DNA of 45,713 bases, from the IMG/VR virus record IMGVR_UViG_3300006917_000045, positions 1-45,713 of that record; one strand, written 5' to 3'. Shown here piece after piece: positions 6,181-13,968 of the stretch. The stretch's first letter is position 1, and each line of letters begins with the position of its first letter. Position numbers and translations under genes: made by a program. The notes beneath the pieces are model-generated. The model was not told the origin of the DNA, made no database searches, and saw only the letters and a list, made by a program, of their open reading frames with translations. The stretch is from a virus.

Positions 6181-7312
6181 TGGCCCTCCCGCGCTTGGCC
6201 TCCAGGATCTCGGACGCCTCTGCCAAGTCCGTGTAGGCATTCACGCTGCCCCGAGCCGGGTCCACGACGATGCCCACGGTGGAGCCGTAGTTGCTCGCCT
6301 GCGAGGCGTACTGGTGCATGGCGGCGAAGCTGTCGATGTGCTTGTAGCCCCGCGCACGGACCAACCAGAAGGGCTTGTGCCCCTTGTCAGCGTCCTGCCC
6401 CTGATAGATCTCCGCGTGGTGCTGGTGACCGGCGCAGAGGATGTCTGCCTCGCCCGAGGAGAACTTGTGCGCCCGCATCAGCCCATGGACGGGGTTGTAG
6501 ATGGACGACCCCTTGAAGTCGTGCCGGGCGTCCACCTTGATGGCATGGCCCGAGGGCGTGGCGACCTCAAACTGCGCCATCCAGTCCTCCTTCACCGCAT
6601 GGCCGCGCGCCATCCAGTCAAGCGGGTCTCCGTTGCCGTGCGACGAGGACCAGAGGTCGTGGTTGCCAGCGATGATGACCATCCACGGCACGGCCCGGAA
6701 GAACCATTCAGCCAGTTGCCATGCCTGCGATCTGGTGGTCGGCTGCTCTGCGTAGAGCTTCACCAGCCGCCCGGACCAGTTGTTGGTCACATCGCCCAAG
6801 CAGATTGCGTGGACATGGGGTCGGCGCATCAACTCCACATCGCGCTTCAGCAGGGGCCAGTTGCAGCCAGGATCATCCAGATGAGGGTCCCCGACCACGG
6901 CCAGCATGTAGGGTCCATCGTCGCGGAGGTTGAAGCGCATCCACTTCTTGGCAGCCTCATGCCGGGCCTTGCGCTCGTAGCCCTCTGCCAGCTTGTCGAT
7001 CAGCCTCTCGACCGGGATGTCCGAGGCGGGGATGAAGGGCGGGTCGTAGCGCGGTTCCAGCGGAGGGGCTGGCTGCGAGACCTCCGTGCAGAGCGACCAG
7101 TCGATCTTGCGGCCCGCTGCTCGCTCAATGGCACGGATATTGTCCTGACGCCCATGGATGAAGAGATTGAGGCGCGACATGGCCTCCGCGAACGCTGCCC
7201 TCTGGCCCACCTTGGGGTAGTGGCCGGGAGGAACGAATCCCTCCCGCAGGCATTGTTCGATCATCTCTACGCGGCGAAGGCCCTCTGCCTTGCCGATACC
7301 GGGGTTTGGCAT
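6152..7312 (-). CDS. Calcineurin-like metallophosphoesterase
   Basis: Predicted two-metal phosphoesterase (nuclease or phosphatase). All core motifs are present: GDPHLDD (Asp142, His144), GDVTNNW (Asp174), GNHD (Asn217, His218), a His in DARHDFKG, and GHQHH (His296, His298). Residues 1-130 precede the domain and contain a possible helix-turn-helix-like part (NIRAIERAAGRKIDW). The start at 7312 overlaps the previous stop (TGATG). It sits in the late arm between the receptor-binding candidate and the lysis genes. A role in DNA processing or in digesting host nucleic acid is possible, but the substrate cannot be read from sequence. Confidence 0.85.
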   Translation of the reverse strand: MPNPGIGKAEGLRRVEMIEQCLREGFVPPGHYPKVGQRAAFAEAMSRLNLFIHGRQDNIRAIERAAGRKIDWSLCTEVSQPAPPLEPRYDPPFIPASDIPVERLIDKLAEGYERKARHEAAKKWMRFNLRDDGPYMLAVVGDPHLDDPGCNWPLLKRDVELMRRPHVHAICLGDVTNNWSGRLVKLYAEQPTTRSQAWQLAEWFFRAVPWMVIIAGNHDLWSSSHGNGDPLDWMARGHAVKEDWMAQFEVATPSGHAIKVDARHDFKGSSIYNPVHGLMRAHKFSSGEADILCAGHQHHAEIYQGQDADKGHKPFWLVRARGYKHIDSFAAMHQYASQASNYGSTVGIVVDPARGSVNAYTDLAEASEILEAKRGRANAKASRKVR

Positions 7313-7560
7313 CAGGCACCCTTGCCCATGAGGCGGAACTCCCCGCCCATCGGCCCCACGCAAGCGATGCCGCTAGGGGCGACGATGACCAGCGTCCAGG
7401 ATCCGCTGCGGGATGTGTAGATCACCAGCACGTTCCCGTTTGCCATGCGCCCGGCGACGAAGGCGCTCTCATGGTAGTCCTTGAGGACAGTTTCGATCTT
7501 GTCCAGCGGCAGGCACAGAGGCTTGTCGTCCTGCTGCACAAGGAAAAGAAGACCCTCCAT
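7312..7560 (-). CDS. Hypothetical protein (82 aa)
   Basis: The start at 7560 follows AGGAGGGACT. The product has a beta-rich N-terminus (MEGLLFLVQQDDKPLCLPLD), a helix (KIETVLKDYHESAFVAG) and a beta C-terminus. No known domain. It is coupled to the downstream phosphoesterase by TGATG. Confidence 0.65.
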   Translation of the reverse strand: MEGLLFLVQQDDKPLCLPLDKIETVLKDYHESAFVAGRMANGNVLVIYTSRSGSWTLVIVAPSGIACVGPMGGEFRLMGKGA

Positions 7561-7568
7561 AGTCCCTC

Positions 7569-7784
7569 CTAACGAAGCGGGAAGAATGGCATCCACTTCA
7601 CCACAACAGCCGTGACAGCCCCGCTCAACCCGCCAACGGCAACCAATACTCTCCACCCTCCACCAGCGGCGTCAAGTGCGCTCCTGACTGCCTTGAGGTC
7701 GGCGGACATTTCCTCGACGCACTTGGTCAGGGCCTTTACTTCGGCCTCCAAGCGACCGAACTCGCGGGGATCAATCTCGGACAC
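7569..7784 (-). CDS. Small coiled-coil membrane protein (71 aa, GTG start)
   Basis: Coiled coil (FGRLEAEVKALTKCVEEMSA) followed by one C-terminal membrane helix (WRVLVAVGGLSGAVTAVVVK). This is the layout of XhlA-like or holin-accessory proteins. A GTG at 7784 with GGAGGT six bases upstream is preferred. The same frame reaches an ATG at 7868 (99 residues) without a good initiation site. A lysis-timing or tail-chaperone role is possible. Confidence 0.6.
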   Translation of the reverse strand: MSEIDPREFGRLEAEVKALTKCVEEMSADLKAVRSALDAAGGGWRVLVAVGGLSGAVTAVVVKWMPFFPLR

Positions 7785-7871
7785 CTTCGACCTCCATCCA
7801 CGAACGAGGGGCTTGGCGTCGCTCCATCTTGGAGATCCGATGGTCCACTTTTCGTCCTCCAGATCCATTGG

Positions 7872-9479
7872 TCACGGGTTGACCTGTGCATTGTTGGGCT
7901 TCCGAGACTGCACTAACCGCTTGCCAGCAGTCGCCGTCCAGGTGTTGGAGCCGCTCGCGTTGTAGCTTGCGGAAGCGGTGCGAAGCTTGAACCCACCAGC
8001 AGTCTTGTCGGCATCGGTCCCGAAGGTCACCCCATTGCCGTTGATCAACAACGTCGCGGGGTTGCCGTTCGTCCACACGAAAGGACCATCCGCCGCCGCA
8101 TTGCCGGTGAAGGTTCCGCTGGTGGAGACTGCGGTGCTGGTGATGTTGGCGGTCGAGAGCGCCTTGAAGCCGCTGGGCGGGGTGTAGGCAAATGGACGCT
8201 GGCCGAAGTTCACGGCAAAGTCTGCACCAGAGATGCCGCTGACAAATGCGTACACATCACCAGATGTGACATTTGTATATGCAGACCCCTGAGAAACGTT
8301 GTTTTTGTAGAACGTCAGGGTCGTGGTGGACGGATCGTATGTCACACCTATAACGTCACCTGTCGTGTACGTTGATCCGTAAGCTGTGCCTGAACCCGGA
8401 GCGTTGTTGTTGTTCTTCTTCCCGGTGTTGTCGTAGCTCCAGCATCCCGCGCTTGATAGGGTATTGTTGGTTCCTTCGGTGCCTTTAATTTGCTGGGAAG
8501 CAAGTATGATCCCGATATACGCGGCACCGCCAACGGAAGTTACCGTGACCTCCCAGTATGACTTGGAGTTGATGGCTGCGCTCCCAACAATGATTGCGTA
8601 GTACGCTCCAGCCCCATACGACCATTGCATGTTTGCCGCCGCGAATGTCCCAACAGAGGTGTGGGATGCAATCGGGTTCATGGTCGAGTAGTTGTTCGTC
8701 GGCGTGTCGGTCATCTGGTCGAACGTCGTGCCAGCCGTCACCGAGATGCCGCTCGTCGTGAAGTTGTTGCTGTTGCCAGAGGTGTCGTAGCCGATGGTCG
8801 TGGTGGAGGCAGCGTCCTTGAACTCCAGGAAGAAGCCGTTGGTGCCATAGGTGCCGCTGTACGCCTTCGGCACCCACACGCCCGTTGTGGCGTCTGTCTG
8901 GCCGAAAGAGGAGGGCGTCAGGGCTTGGCCGTCGATGAAGTAGACATGGGCCATGTAGCCGTCTGTATTGAGCGTTGCGCCAAACCCCATCATCTGTTGG
9001 TAGTCTCCAGAACCAGCATTGAAGGCTTGGTTTAGAGCAGGGTAGGTGACGGAAGAGAACGACGTTATTTGCGTTCCGTTGACGTACAGCTTCGCGCGAT
9101 TGCTGTCGGTCGCCTGAGTGCTGTCATAAGCAAGGACAACGTGATACCAAGCCGAGGGGTCTCGGAAGACCGCATTGGTCGTGAACCCCGTGGTTCCCGC
9201 CCCGTTGAAGTAAGCAAGGATGGCGGACCCCGAGGTAAACTCAAGCTGTATCGTGTTTCCCGTTCCAGCCGTGTTTCCGTTGTAGACAATGACTTGTCTG
9301 GCTGCGGCAAACGCACCGCGCTTGATCCAGAAGCTCCACGTTGCGACAGTTGTGCTTGTGGAGGAAGCACCAATGGTGCGGCGAATATACGCGCTATTGC
9401 TCGCGCGGAAGCGCAGCGAGTTGGTGATCTGGTAGCCCTGACCACCACCGATGCGGAACATCGGATGAGCGCCGAACAT
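7872..9479 (-). CDS. Virion protein with LamG-like and SPRY domains, likely receptor binding
   Basis: Residues about 16-200 form a LamG/concanavalin-like beta sandwich (WSFWIKRG..., AWYHVVLAYDSTQ, AKLYVNGTQI, GYMAHVYFIDGQALTPSSFG). Residues about 305-440 form a B30.2/SPRY domain (KSYWEVTVTSVGGAAYIGI, GDVIGVTYDPSTTTLTFYKN, VNFGQRPFAYTPPSGFKAL). The last 95 residues are a Ser/Thr/Asn-rich beta tail. The architecture is typical of phage surface proteins that bind glycans or proteins. It is adjacent to a fibre-like protein, which supports a host-recognition role. Confidence 0.78.
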   Translation of the reverse strand: MFGAHPMFRIGGGQGYQITNSLRFRASNSAYIRRTIGASSTSTTVATWSFWIKRGAFAAARQVIVYNGNTAGTGNTIQLEFTSGSAILAYFNGAGTTGFTTNAVFRDPSAWYHVVLAYDSTQATDSNRAKLYVNGTQITSFSSVTYPALNQAFNAGSGDYQQMMGFGATLNTDGYMAHVYFIDGQALTPSSFGQTDATTGVWVPKAYSGTYGTNGFFLEFKDAASTTTIGYDTSGNSNNFTTSGISVTAGTTFDQMTDTPTNNYSTMNPIASHTSVGTFAAANMQWSYGAGAYYAIIVGSAAINSKSYWEVTVTSVGGAAYIGIILASQQIKGTEGTNNTLSSAGCWSYDNTGKKNNNNAPGSGTAYGSTYTTGDVIGVTYDPSTTTLTFYKNNVSQGSAYTNVTSGDVYAFVSGISGADFAVNFGQRPFAYTPPSGFKALSTANITSTAVSTSGTFTGNAAADGPFVWTNGNPATLLINGNGVTFGTDADKTAGGFKLRTASASYNASGSNTWTATAGKRLVQSRKPNNAQVNP

Positions 9480-10183
9480 CAGGCAAATCCGGTGCTGATG
9501 CGGGCGTAAATCACGCTGGTCTCCGCGACGAAGTACGCAACCATGTCACGCGCCGATGCGGTCGTGGACAATCCGGGGAACGACCCGCCCTCCCAGATCC
9601 ACGAATTGGTGAACGTCGCCGCTTGGTTGCCAGAGGCGTTCTGGATGCACTCGATCACCCCGGTCGCACCCGGCACCGCACCCGTAGGAGCGTTGAACGT
9701 CACGGCACCCGAGAGGACCATGCGGTGGTTGAGCGCGGTGTTCAGGTTCAGCGTGATCGTGCCAGCCGTGGTGCCCATGGAGTTGATGGCACCGAAGACC
9801 GCTGCACCGCTGTTGGCCTGCGCGGCCTGGAACACATTGCTGCCGAGCGTCCCGGCCCCAAGCCCCGTGAGAGCCGCCGCCGTGGTCGCAGCAGAGAAGA
9901 CCCTCGCCCCAACCGTACCGGCCCCAATGGCCGTCTGGGCTGCGGTCGTCGTGGCTGCCGAGAGGAGGGCAATGCCCGTGGCCCCGACCGGGAGGATGCT
10001 TGCCGAGGTGGAACTGATGAAACGCGGGACGCCCGTCTGCCCTGCCGAGACGAGGTTGGTCGCCACCGCGAGGGCCTCTTGGTAGTCAGCCCAGGAGTCG
10101 ATGAGGTTGGAGAAGTCCGCACTTGTCGGCTGGAAGTAAGCCTTCCAGAGGGCCTTGAGCGCGGACTTCGACAGGGCAGTCAT
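9479..10183 (-). CDS. Tail-fibre-like protein
   Basis: A short N-terminal segment (SALKALWKAYFQPTSADFSN) is followed by Ala/Thr/Gly-rich quasi-repeats (AIGAGTVGARVFSAATTAAA; GLGAGTLGSNVF) typical of trimeric phage fibres. The beta C-terminal region ends in VIYARISTGFA. The N-terminal segment resembles that of the virion protein at 19532-20221. GAGGGTGCC precedes the ATG. It overlaps the LamG/SPRY gene (TGATG), so the two may assemble together. Confidence 0.7.
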   Translation of the reverse strand: MTALSKSALKALWKAYFQPTSADFSNLIDSWADYQEALAVATNLVSAGQTGVPRFISSTSASILPVGATGIALLSAATTTAAQTAIGAGTVGARVFSAATTAAALTGLGAGTLGSNVFQAAQANSGAAVFGAINSMGTTAGTITLNLNTALNHRMVLSGAVTFNAPTGAVPGATGVIECIQNASGNQAATFTNSWIWEGGSFPGLSTTASARDMVAYFVAETSVIYARISTGFA

Positions 10184-10190
10184 GGCACCC

Positions 10191-10379
10191 TCAGTAGCTG
10201 CGGTTCCGGCGGGCGGGGTTCGTCTTCTGCGCCCCCATGGATACCTTGGCCGAGGGGATCGTGCCAGTTGGGTACTGGCAGTTCACCTTGCAGGAGGCCA
10301 TGGACTTCTTGCCGCCGCCATACTCGCGGGCCTTCTCGGCCTTGGACTCGGTCTTCTCATGGTTGTAGTGGCTGGGCAT
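10191..10379 (-). CDS. Basic small protein (62 aa)
   Basis: The ATG at 10379 follows GGAGGAAGTG and overlaps the stop of the upstream DUF6496-like gene. The product is Lys/Arg-rich with two Cys (MASCKVNCQYPTGTIPSAKV) and an Arg-rich end. It resembles small uncharacterised late proteins of other podoviruses. Function unknown. Confidence 0.65.
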   Translation of the reverse strand: MPSHYNHEKTESKAEKAREYGGGKKSMASCKVNCQYPTGTIPSAKVSMGAQKTNPARRNRSY

Positions 10380-10546
10380 CACTTCCTCCGCTTCTTGGAC
10401 ATGCCTGCTTCCGAGAGGGCAATGGCGATGGCCTGCCCCCGCTTCTTGACGACGGGACCGCGCGGGGAGCCGCTGTGGAGCGTCCCTCGCTTGTATTCGC
10501 CCATCACCTTCTCGACCTTCTTCTGGCCCTTGCTCATCTTCTTCAT
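10379..10546 (-). CDS. DUF6496-like small basic protein (55 aa)
   Basis: Encodes MKKMSKGQKKVEKVMGEYKR, then GTLHSGS and VVKKRGQAIAIALSEAGMSK, ending KRRK. The pattern K-VMGE-KRG-LHSGS...VKKR-QAIAIALSEAG-SKK fits the DUF6496 family of small phage proteins. AGAGGAAACCG precedes the ATG. It is coupled at both ends: ATGA with the large virion gene and TGATG with the next. No function is known. The charge suggests nucleic-acid contact. Confidence 0.8.
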   Translation of the reverse strand: MKKMSKGQKKVEKVMGEYKRGTLHSGSPRGPVVKKRGQAIAIALSEAGMSKKRRK

Positions 10547-13500
10547 CGGTTTCCTCTCTCAGAGTTACGGCTTCCCATCACGTTCTGGACGCCAGATGCG
10601 GCACCAGAGATTGCGCCTCCGATAAGCTCCTTGACCGTGGCAAGCGCACCGACCGTGGAGTTGGGAAGCATCCATTCAACCGCCGGTCTGGCAACAACAC
10701 CGGCAGTTATCTCGCCAGCCTCCGTCCTTTGGAGCAGTTGCTGTAGGCGAAGGAACTCATCGGGCGACACCAACGCTCGCGCCGCCCTATCCCTCAACTG
10801 GTCGCTGCCCCATTCCAGCATACGGGTCATCAGTCGGCTATTGGGGTTCAAAGGCCCAAACGCGACGTTCCTCAGACGCCTCAACTGCTCAATGGAGACA
10901 AGCGCAGGATCGGTGGCTTGCGTCAGGATAGTGCGAGACTGACCAGGAGACAGGAGCGAAACCGTCGTGGCGAGCTTGTCAAGCTGGGCGTATGCAGCAT
11001 CGGGAGACCCAAACAAGGCAACCAGCCAGTCTTTCCGGGCTGGGTCCCTGACAAGATTGACGAGGGCCTCCTCGTTGATTGCGAACTCTGGGCCAGCCGT
11101 TGCGCTTCCCTTCATGCCCTTGGAGAGCGTCGTGATCTCACGGTAGATGCGGTTCAGGGCAAGGTTCTGGATGTTCTTGACCGTTTCCGAATCCTTGCCG
11201 AGGAAGTTGACGATCCTCTCAATGCGACCGGCGTCAGCCTCACCCCATCGCTCGTCAAACCATTTGGTCGCGTTGAAGTTGTCCTTGGATACTCCGAGGA
11301 AGTCCTTCACCCTATCGTCTTGCGCGTTGAGGTAGTCGTTAAGGGCATTGGATGCGCGACCACGCGCCGCTTCAGTCGTGTACCTAGCCCTTGCAGCGTC
11401 TGCTTGAGACTTGATCGCAATGCCGTACTTGGAGAGGCCCTCCGCGATGGCATTGGCTCGCGCAGCGTATTCTGGTCCAAAAACCTGGGAAAAGAACTGG
11501 TTGCGCTTTCCTTCGCTGTCGAGCATGTCCTTGAAGAAGCTGTCGGGATCAAACACGCGACGCCCGTTCTCATCAAGCTTGGTGTAGGTCGAGTAGACCC
11601 TCTGCCTCGTAAGGGCTTGCAAGGTCTCAATGGTCTGCCTGCTTCCTCCTGGGCCATCGGCAGGAAGGGCTGTCCGAAGTCTCTGCAAGGTAACGCCGAC
11701 ATCGCCGGGGTTGCCGTTCCAGAACGACTTGTCAAACCAATCCTCAAAGCTGGTGTTGCGCCCGACACCCATTGAGTCCCTGACGCGAAGGATCTCGTCG
11801 GCATTTGTTCGCAAGGCGTTGATCTCATCGGGACCAAGCCATTGGTTCAACTGCGACTGCTTGTCCCGGATGACGTTCTCAAGGGCTTCGCGATTGACAT
11901 TGCGACCAGTCCCCGGAGCGGCGCGGCGGATGAGTTCCCACCGTAGGGTTGCGGCAATGGTAGCCCGAACCGCTGCGTTTTCCGGTCCCTGCAATGACTC
12001 AAATACGCTGTTGGAGAACTCTGCATCGTTGGCTACACGCGAGGCGATCTGCTCGTCCTGCATCAACTCAGCGCCGCCAGTTCGGAGCCTCCTGACCTTT
12101 CCAGCGCCAGAACGCTCAAACAGGTCCATGGCTTCGCGCCAAGCGCCATTGTTCGCCTCAAGGCGCGCGGCAAGTTGCTCGCCATTCGGAGCGCCGCGAA
12201 CAAGCCGATAGATGTCGTTGTCTATGGCATCCGCGAGATCACGGAGCATCTGGATGTTGCCAGACCAGTTGCCCTTGTTGGAGTCTCTGATTGCCTTCTT
12301 GAGATTGGAAGAATCCTGGCGCAGTTCCTCGTAGGAGCGGTTACGCAGCCCAATGATTGCCCCTTCGGCATCACGCTCAAAGGCACGATCAATGAAGTCG
12401 CGAACAACCCTGTCGTCTTCCGGTGACAGGGAGGGGAATGTGCGACGCTGGAGGATGTCTTCGTATCGGACAACGGCTTGCTGGAGAGAGGTCGGGGCGA
12501 CGGTCTGCCCCGCAAGAGCCTGCTCAATGCGTCGGAAATCAAGCCCGAGATCAGCCGTCACACGCTCGTAGGCATCGTTGATCGCAGTCCTGATCTGCGC
12601 GCCAACCCACGGACTGCGCGGATTGATGGTCTGCTGCCCCGTAACCGAAGTGCCAGCAGGCGCAGCCCCCTCGACCGTCTGCATGATGCTTTGCGTGTTC
12701 CCCGCGACGGGAGCGGCGCGACCGGCAGACATCGACTCAACAGCCTGCATTCCAAGCTGGTTTCGACGCTCCTCTCCAAGGGATTGGATTGCCCCAGCCC
12801 TCTGCTCTATCTCGGAGGCCGAGAGAACATTCGAGGAGGGGCGGGAGCCTTGAGGGGCATTGGCGGCAACCCCACGCCCAACTTCGGTCGGGCTGACCTC
12901 GCTTCCATCCATGCCAAGGAGCCTGCGCCCAAGGCTCTCCAGGTATTGCTGCTTCTTCAGCTCTGCAATGCGGAACGCTTCGCTTCCAGCCCCAGCCGAC
13001 GCACGAATGCGGTTGATCTGCGCGTCCAGGATGCCGCCCTGTGCAAGAGACGCGGCAACGTCTGAGGCAGAGAGACGGGCCATCGCATTGCGCGCCTCTT
13101 CCGGCCCAAGAATCCTCACAAGCTCCTGCTCAATGGCGCGGAATGCTTTCTCATACGAAGCGACGTTCAACGTCGGCAGGGCGGCACCGGCACCAAAGAT
13201 ACGGGTGTAGGCATTGACTACGGCATTGCCAACAATGGGTGAGAGCGTGCCTACAAGAGCCTCACGGCCAACAGAGGTCATCTGCTCCCGAGTCATTGAA
13301 CCCGGTGCTTGGCGATACTCAGGCGCATTCGTATCCACGCCAGGAGGGGTCGGGGATAGGCCGAAGATGTTCTCGCCAATCTTCTGGCGGATTATTTCCC
13401 CACCAGCACTTCCACCTCCAGAACCCAATGGCATAAGCCTTCCCCTTGTCAGAAGGGACAGACCAATGCCGCCAAGCGTTGGAGCAGCAGAGCCACCAAG

Positions 13501-13968
13501 GGCAACGCCAACGTCCGTCCCGGTAACAAGGTACGGGTTATCAACCGTTGACCACGGATCAGACGAGTTCTTGCGACGGTACAGTTGCTTGCCCTTGAGT
13601 GGACCTTCGCTTTCGATGGTCCTGAAATCATAGTCTGGCATCAACTGCTCAAGTGGCTTGGAACTCTCCATGCCAAACGCTGCCTTGGCGCGAGCAGCAA
13701 AGGGAGCCTCTCCAATCTGGATGCTGGAGCCAAGAGCCTGACTCTCCAACTCAAGCTGCCTCTTAGCAGCATCCCCACCTCCGGTCCTCAAGAACTCGTA
13801 TGCCCCCATGGCGGTTGGGAGGGGGAATTGCGGCCTTGGCGGACCCTCAACAGCAAATGACTGAGCTGGCTGCGATGGCTGAGCCATTGGAGCGTCATCA
13901 AACGTGACGACGGTATTCGGCTCCAGATCGTCAAAGGTGACGATGGTTCCCTGCGGATCACTAGGCAT
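10543..13968 (-). CDS. Large internal virion (ejection) protein, 1141 aa
   Basis: Very long, mostly helical protein, Ala/Arg/Glu-rich, with a Pro-rich, acidic N-terminus (TIVTFDDLEPNTVVTFDDAP). A Gly-rich hydrophobic stretch (GTDVGVALGGSAAPTLGGIG) near residue 155 might insert in a membrane. Size, helix content and position after two other candidates match the largest ejection protein of podoviruses (T7 gp16, P22 gp16 type). I see no lytic transglycosylase motif. Assignment rests on context and composition. Confidence 0.65.
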   Translation of the reverse strand: MPSDPQGTIVTFDDLEPNTVVTFDDAPMAQPSQPAQSFAVEGPPRPQFPLPTAMGAYEFLRTGGGDAAKRQLELESQALGSSIQIGEAPFAARAKAAFGMESSKPLEQLMPDYDFRTIESEGPLKGKQLYRRKNSSDPWSTVDNPYLVTGTDVGVALGGSAAPTLGGIGLSLLTRGRLMPLGSGGGSAGGEIIRQKIGENIFGLSPTPPGVDTNAPEYRQAPGSMTREQMTSVGREALVGTLSPIVGNAVVNAYTRIFGAGAALPTLNVASYEKAFRAIEQELVRILGPEEARNAMARLSASDVAASLAQGGILDAQINRIRASAGAGSEAFRIAELKKQQYLESLGRRLLGMDGSEVSPTEVGRGVAANAPQGSRPSSNVLSASEIEQRAGAIQSLGEERRNQLGMQAVESMSAGRAAPVAGNTQSIMQTVEGAAPAGTSVTGQQTINPRSPWVGAQIRTAINDAYERVTADLGLDFRRIEQALAGQTVAPTSLQQAVVRYEDILQRRTFPSLSPEDDRVVRDFIDRAFERDAEGAIIGLRNRSYEELRQDSSNLKKAIRDSNKGNWSGNIQMLRDLADAIDNDIYRLVRGAPNGEQLAARLEANNGAWREAMDLFERSGAGKVRRLRTGGAELMQDEQIASRVANDAEFSNSVFESLQGPENAAVRATIAATLRWELIRRAAPGTGRNVNREALENVIRDKQSQLNQWLGPDEINALRTNADEILRVRDSMGVGRNTSFEDWFDKSFWNGNPGDVGVTLQRLRTALPADGPGGSRQTIETLQALTRQRVYSTYTKLDENGRRVFDPDSFFKDMLDSEGKRNQFFSQVFGPEYAARANAIAEGLSKYGIAIKSQADAARARYTTEAARGRASNALNDYLNAQDDRVKDFLGVSKDNFNATKWFDERWGEADAGRIERIVNFLGKDSETVKNIQNLALNRIYREITTLSKGMKGSATAGPEFAINEEALVNLVRDPARKDWLVALFGSPDAAYAQLDKLATTVSLLSPGQSRTILTQATDPALVSIEQLRRLRNVAFGPLNPNSRLMTRMLEWGSDQLRDRAARALVSPDEFLRLQQLLQRTEAGEITAGVVARPAVEWMLPNSTVGALATVKELIGGAISGAASGVQNVMGSRNSERGNR

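Noticed and set aside
6098-7420. Open frame of 440 codons on the plus strand over the phosphoesterase gene
   Set aside because: Antisense to a gene with intact catalytic motifs. The product is Arg/Gly/His-rich and domain-free, as expected from GC-rich antisense reading.
9623-10942. Open frame of 439 codons on the plus strand over fibre and small genes
   Set aside because: Crosses several well-supported minus-strand genes, including the DUF6496-like one, and has no recognisable domain.
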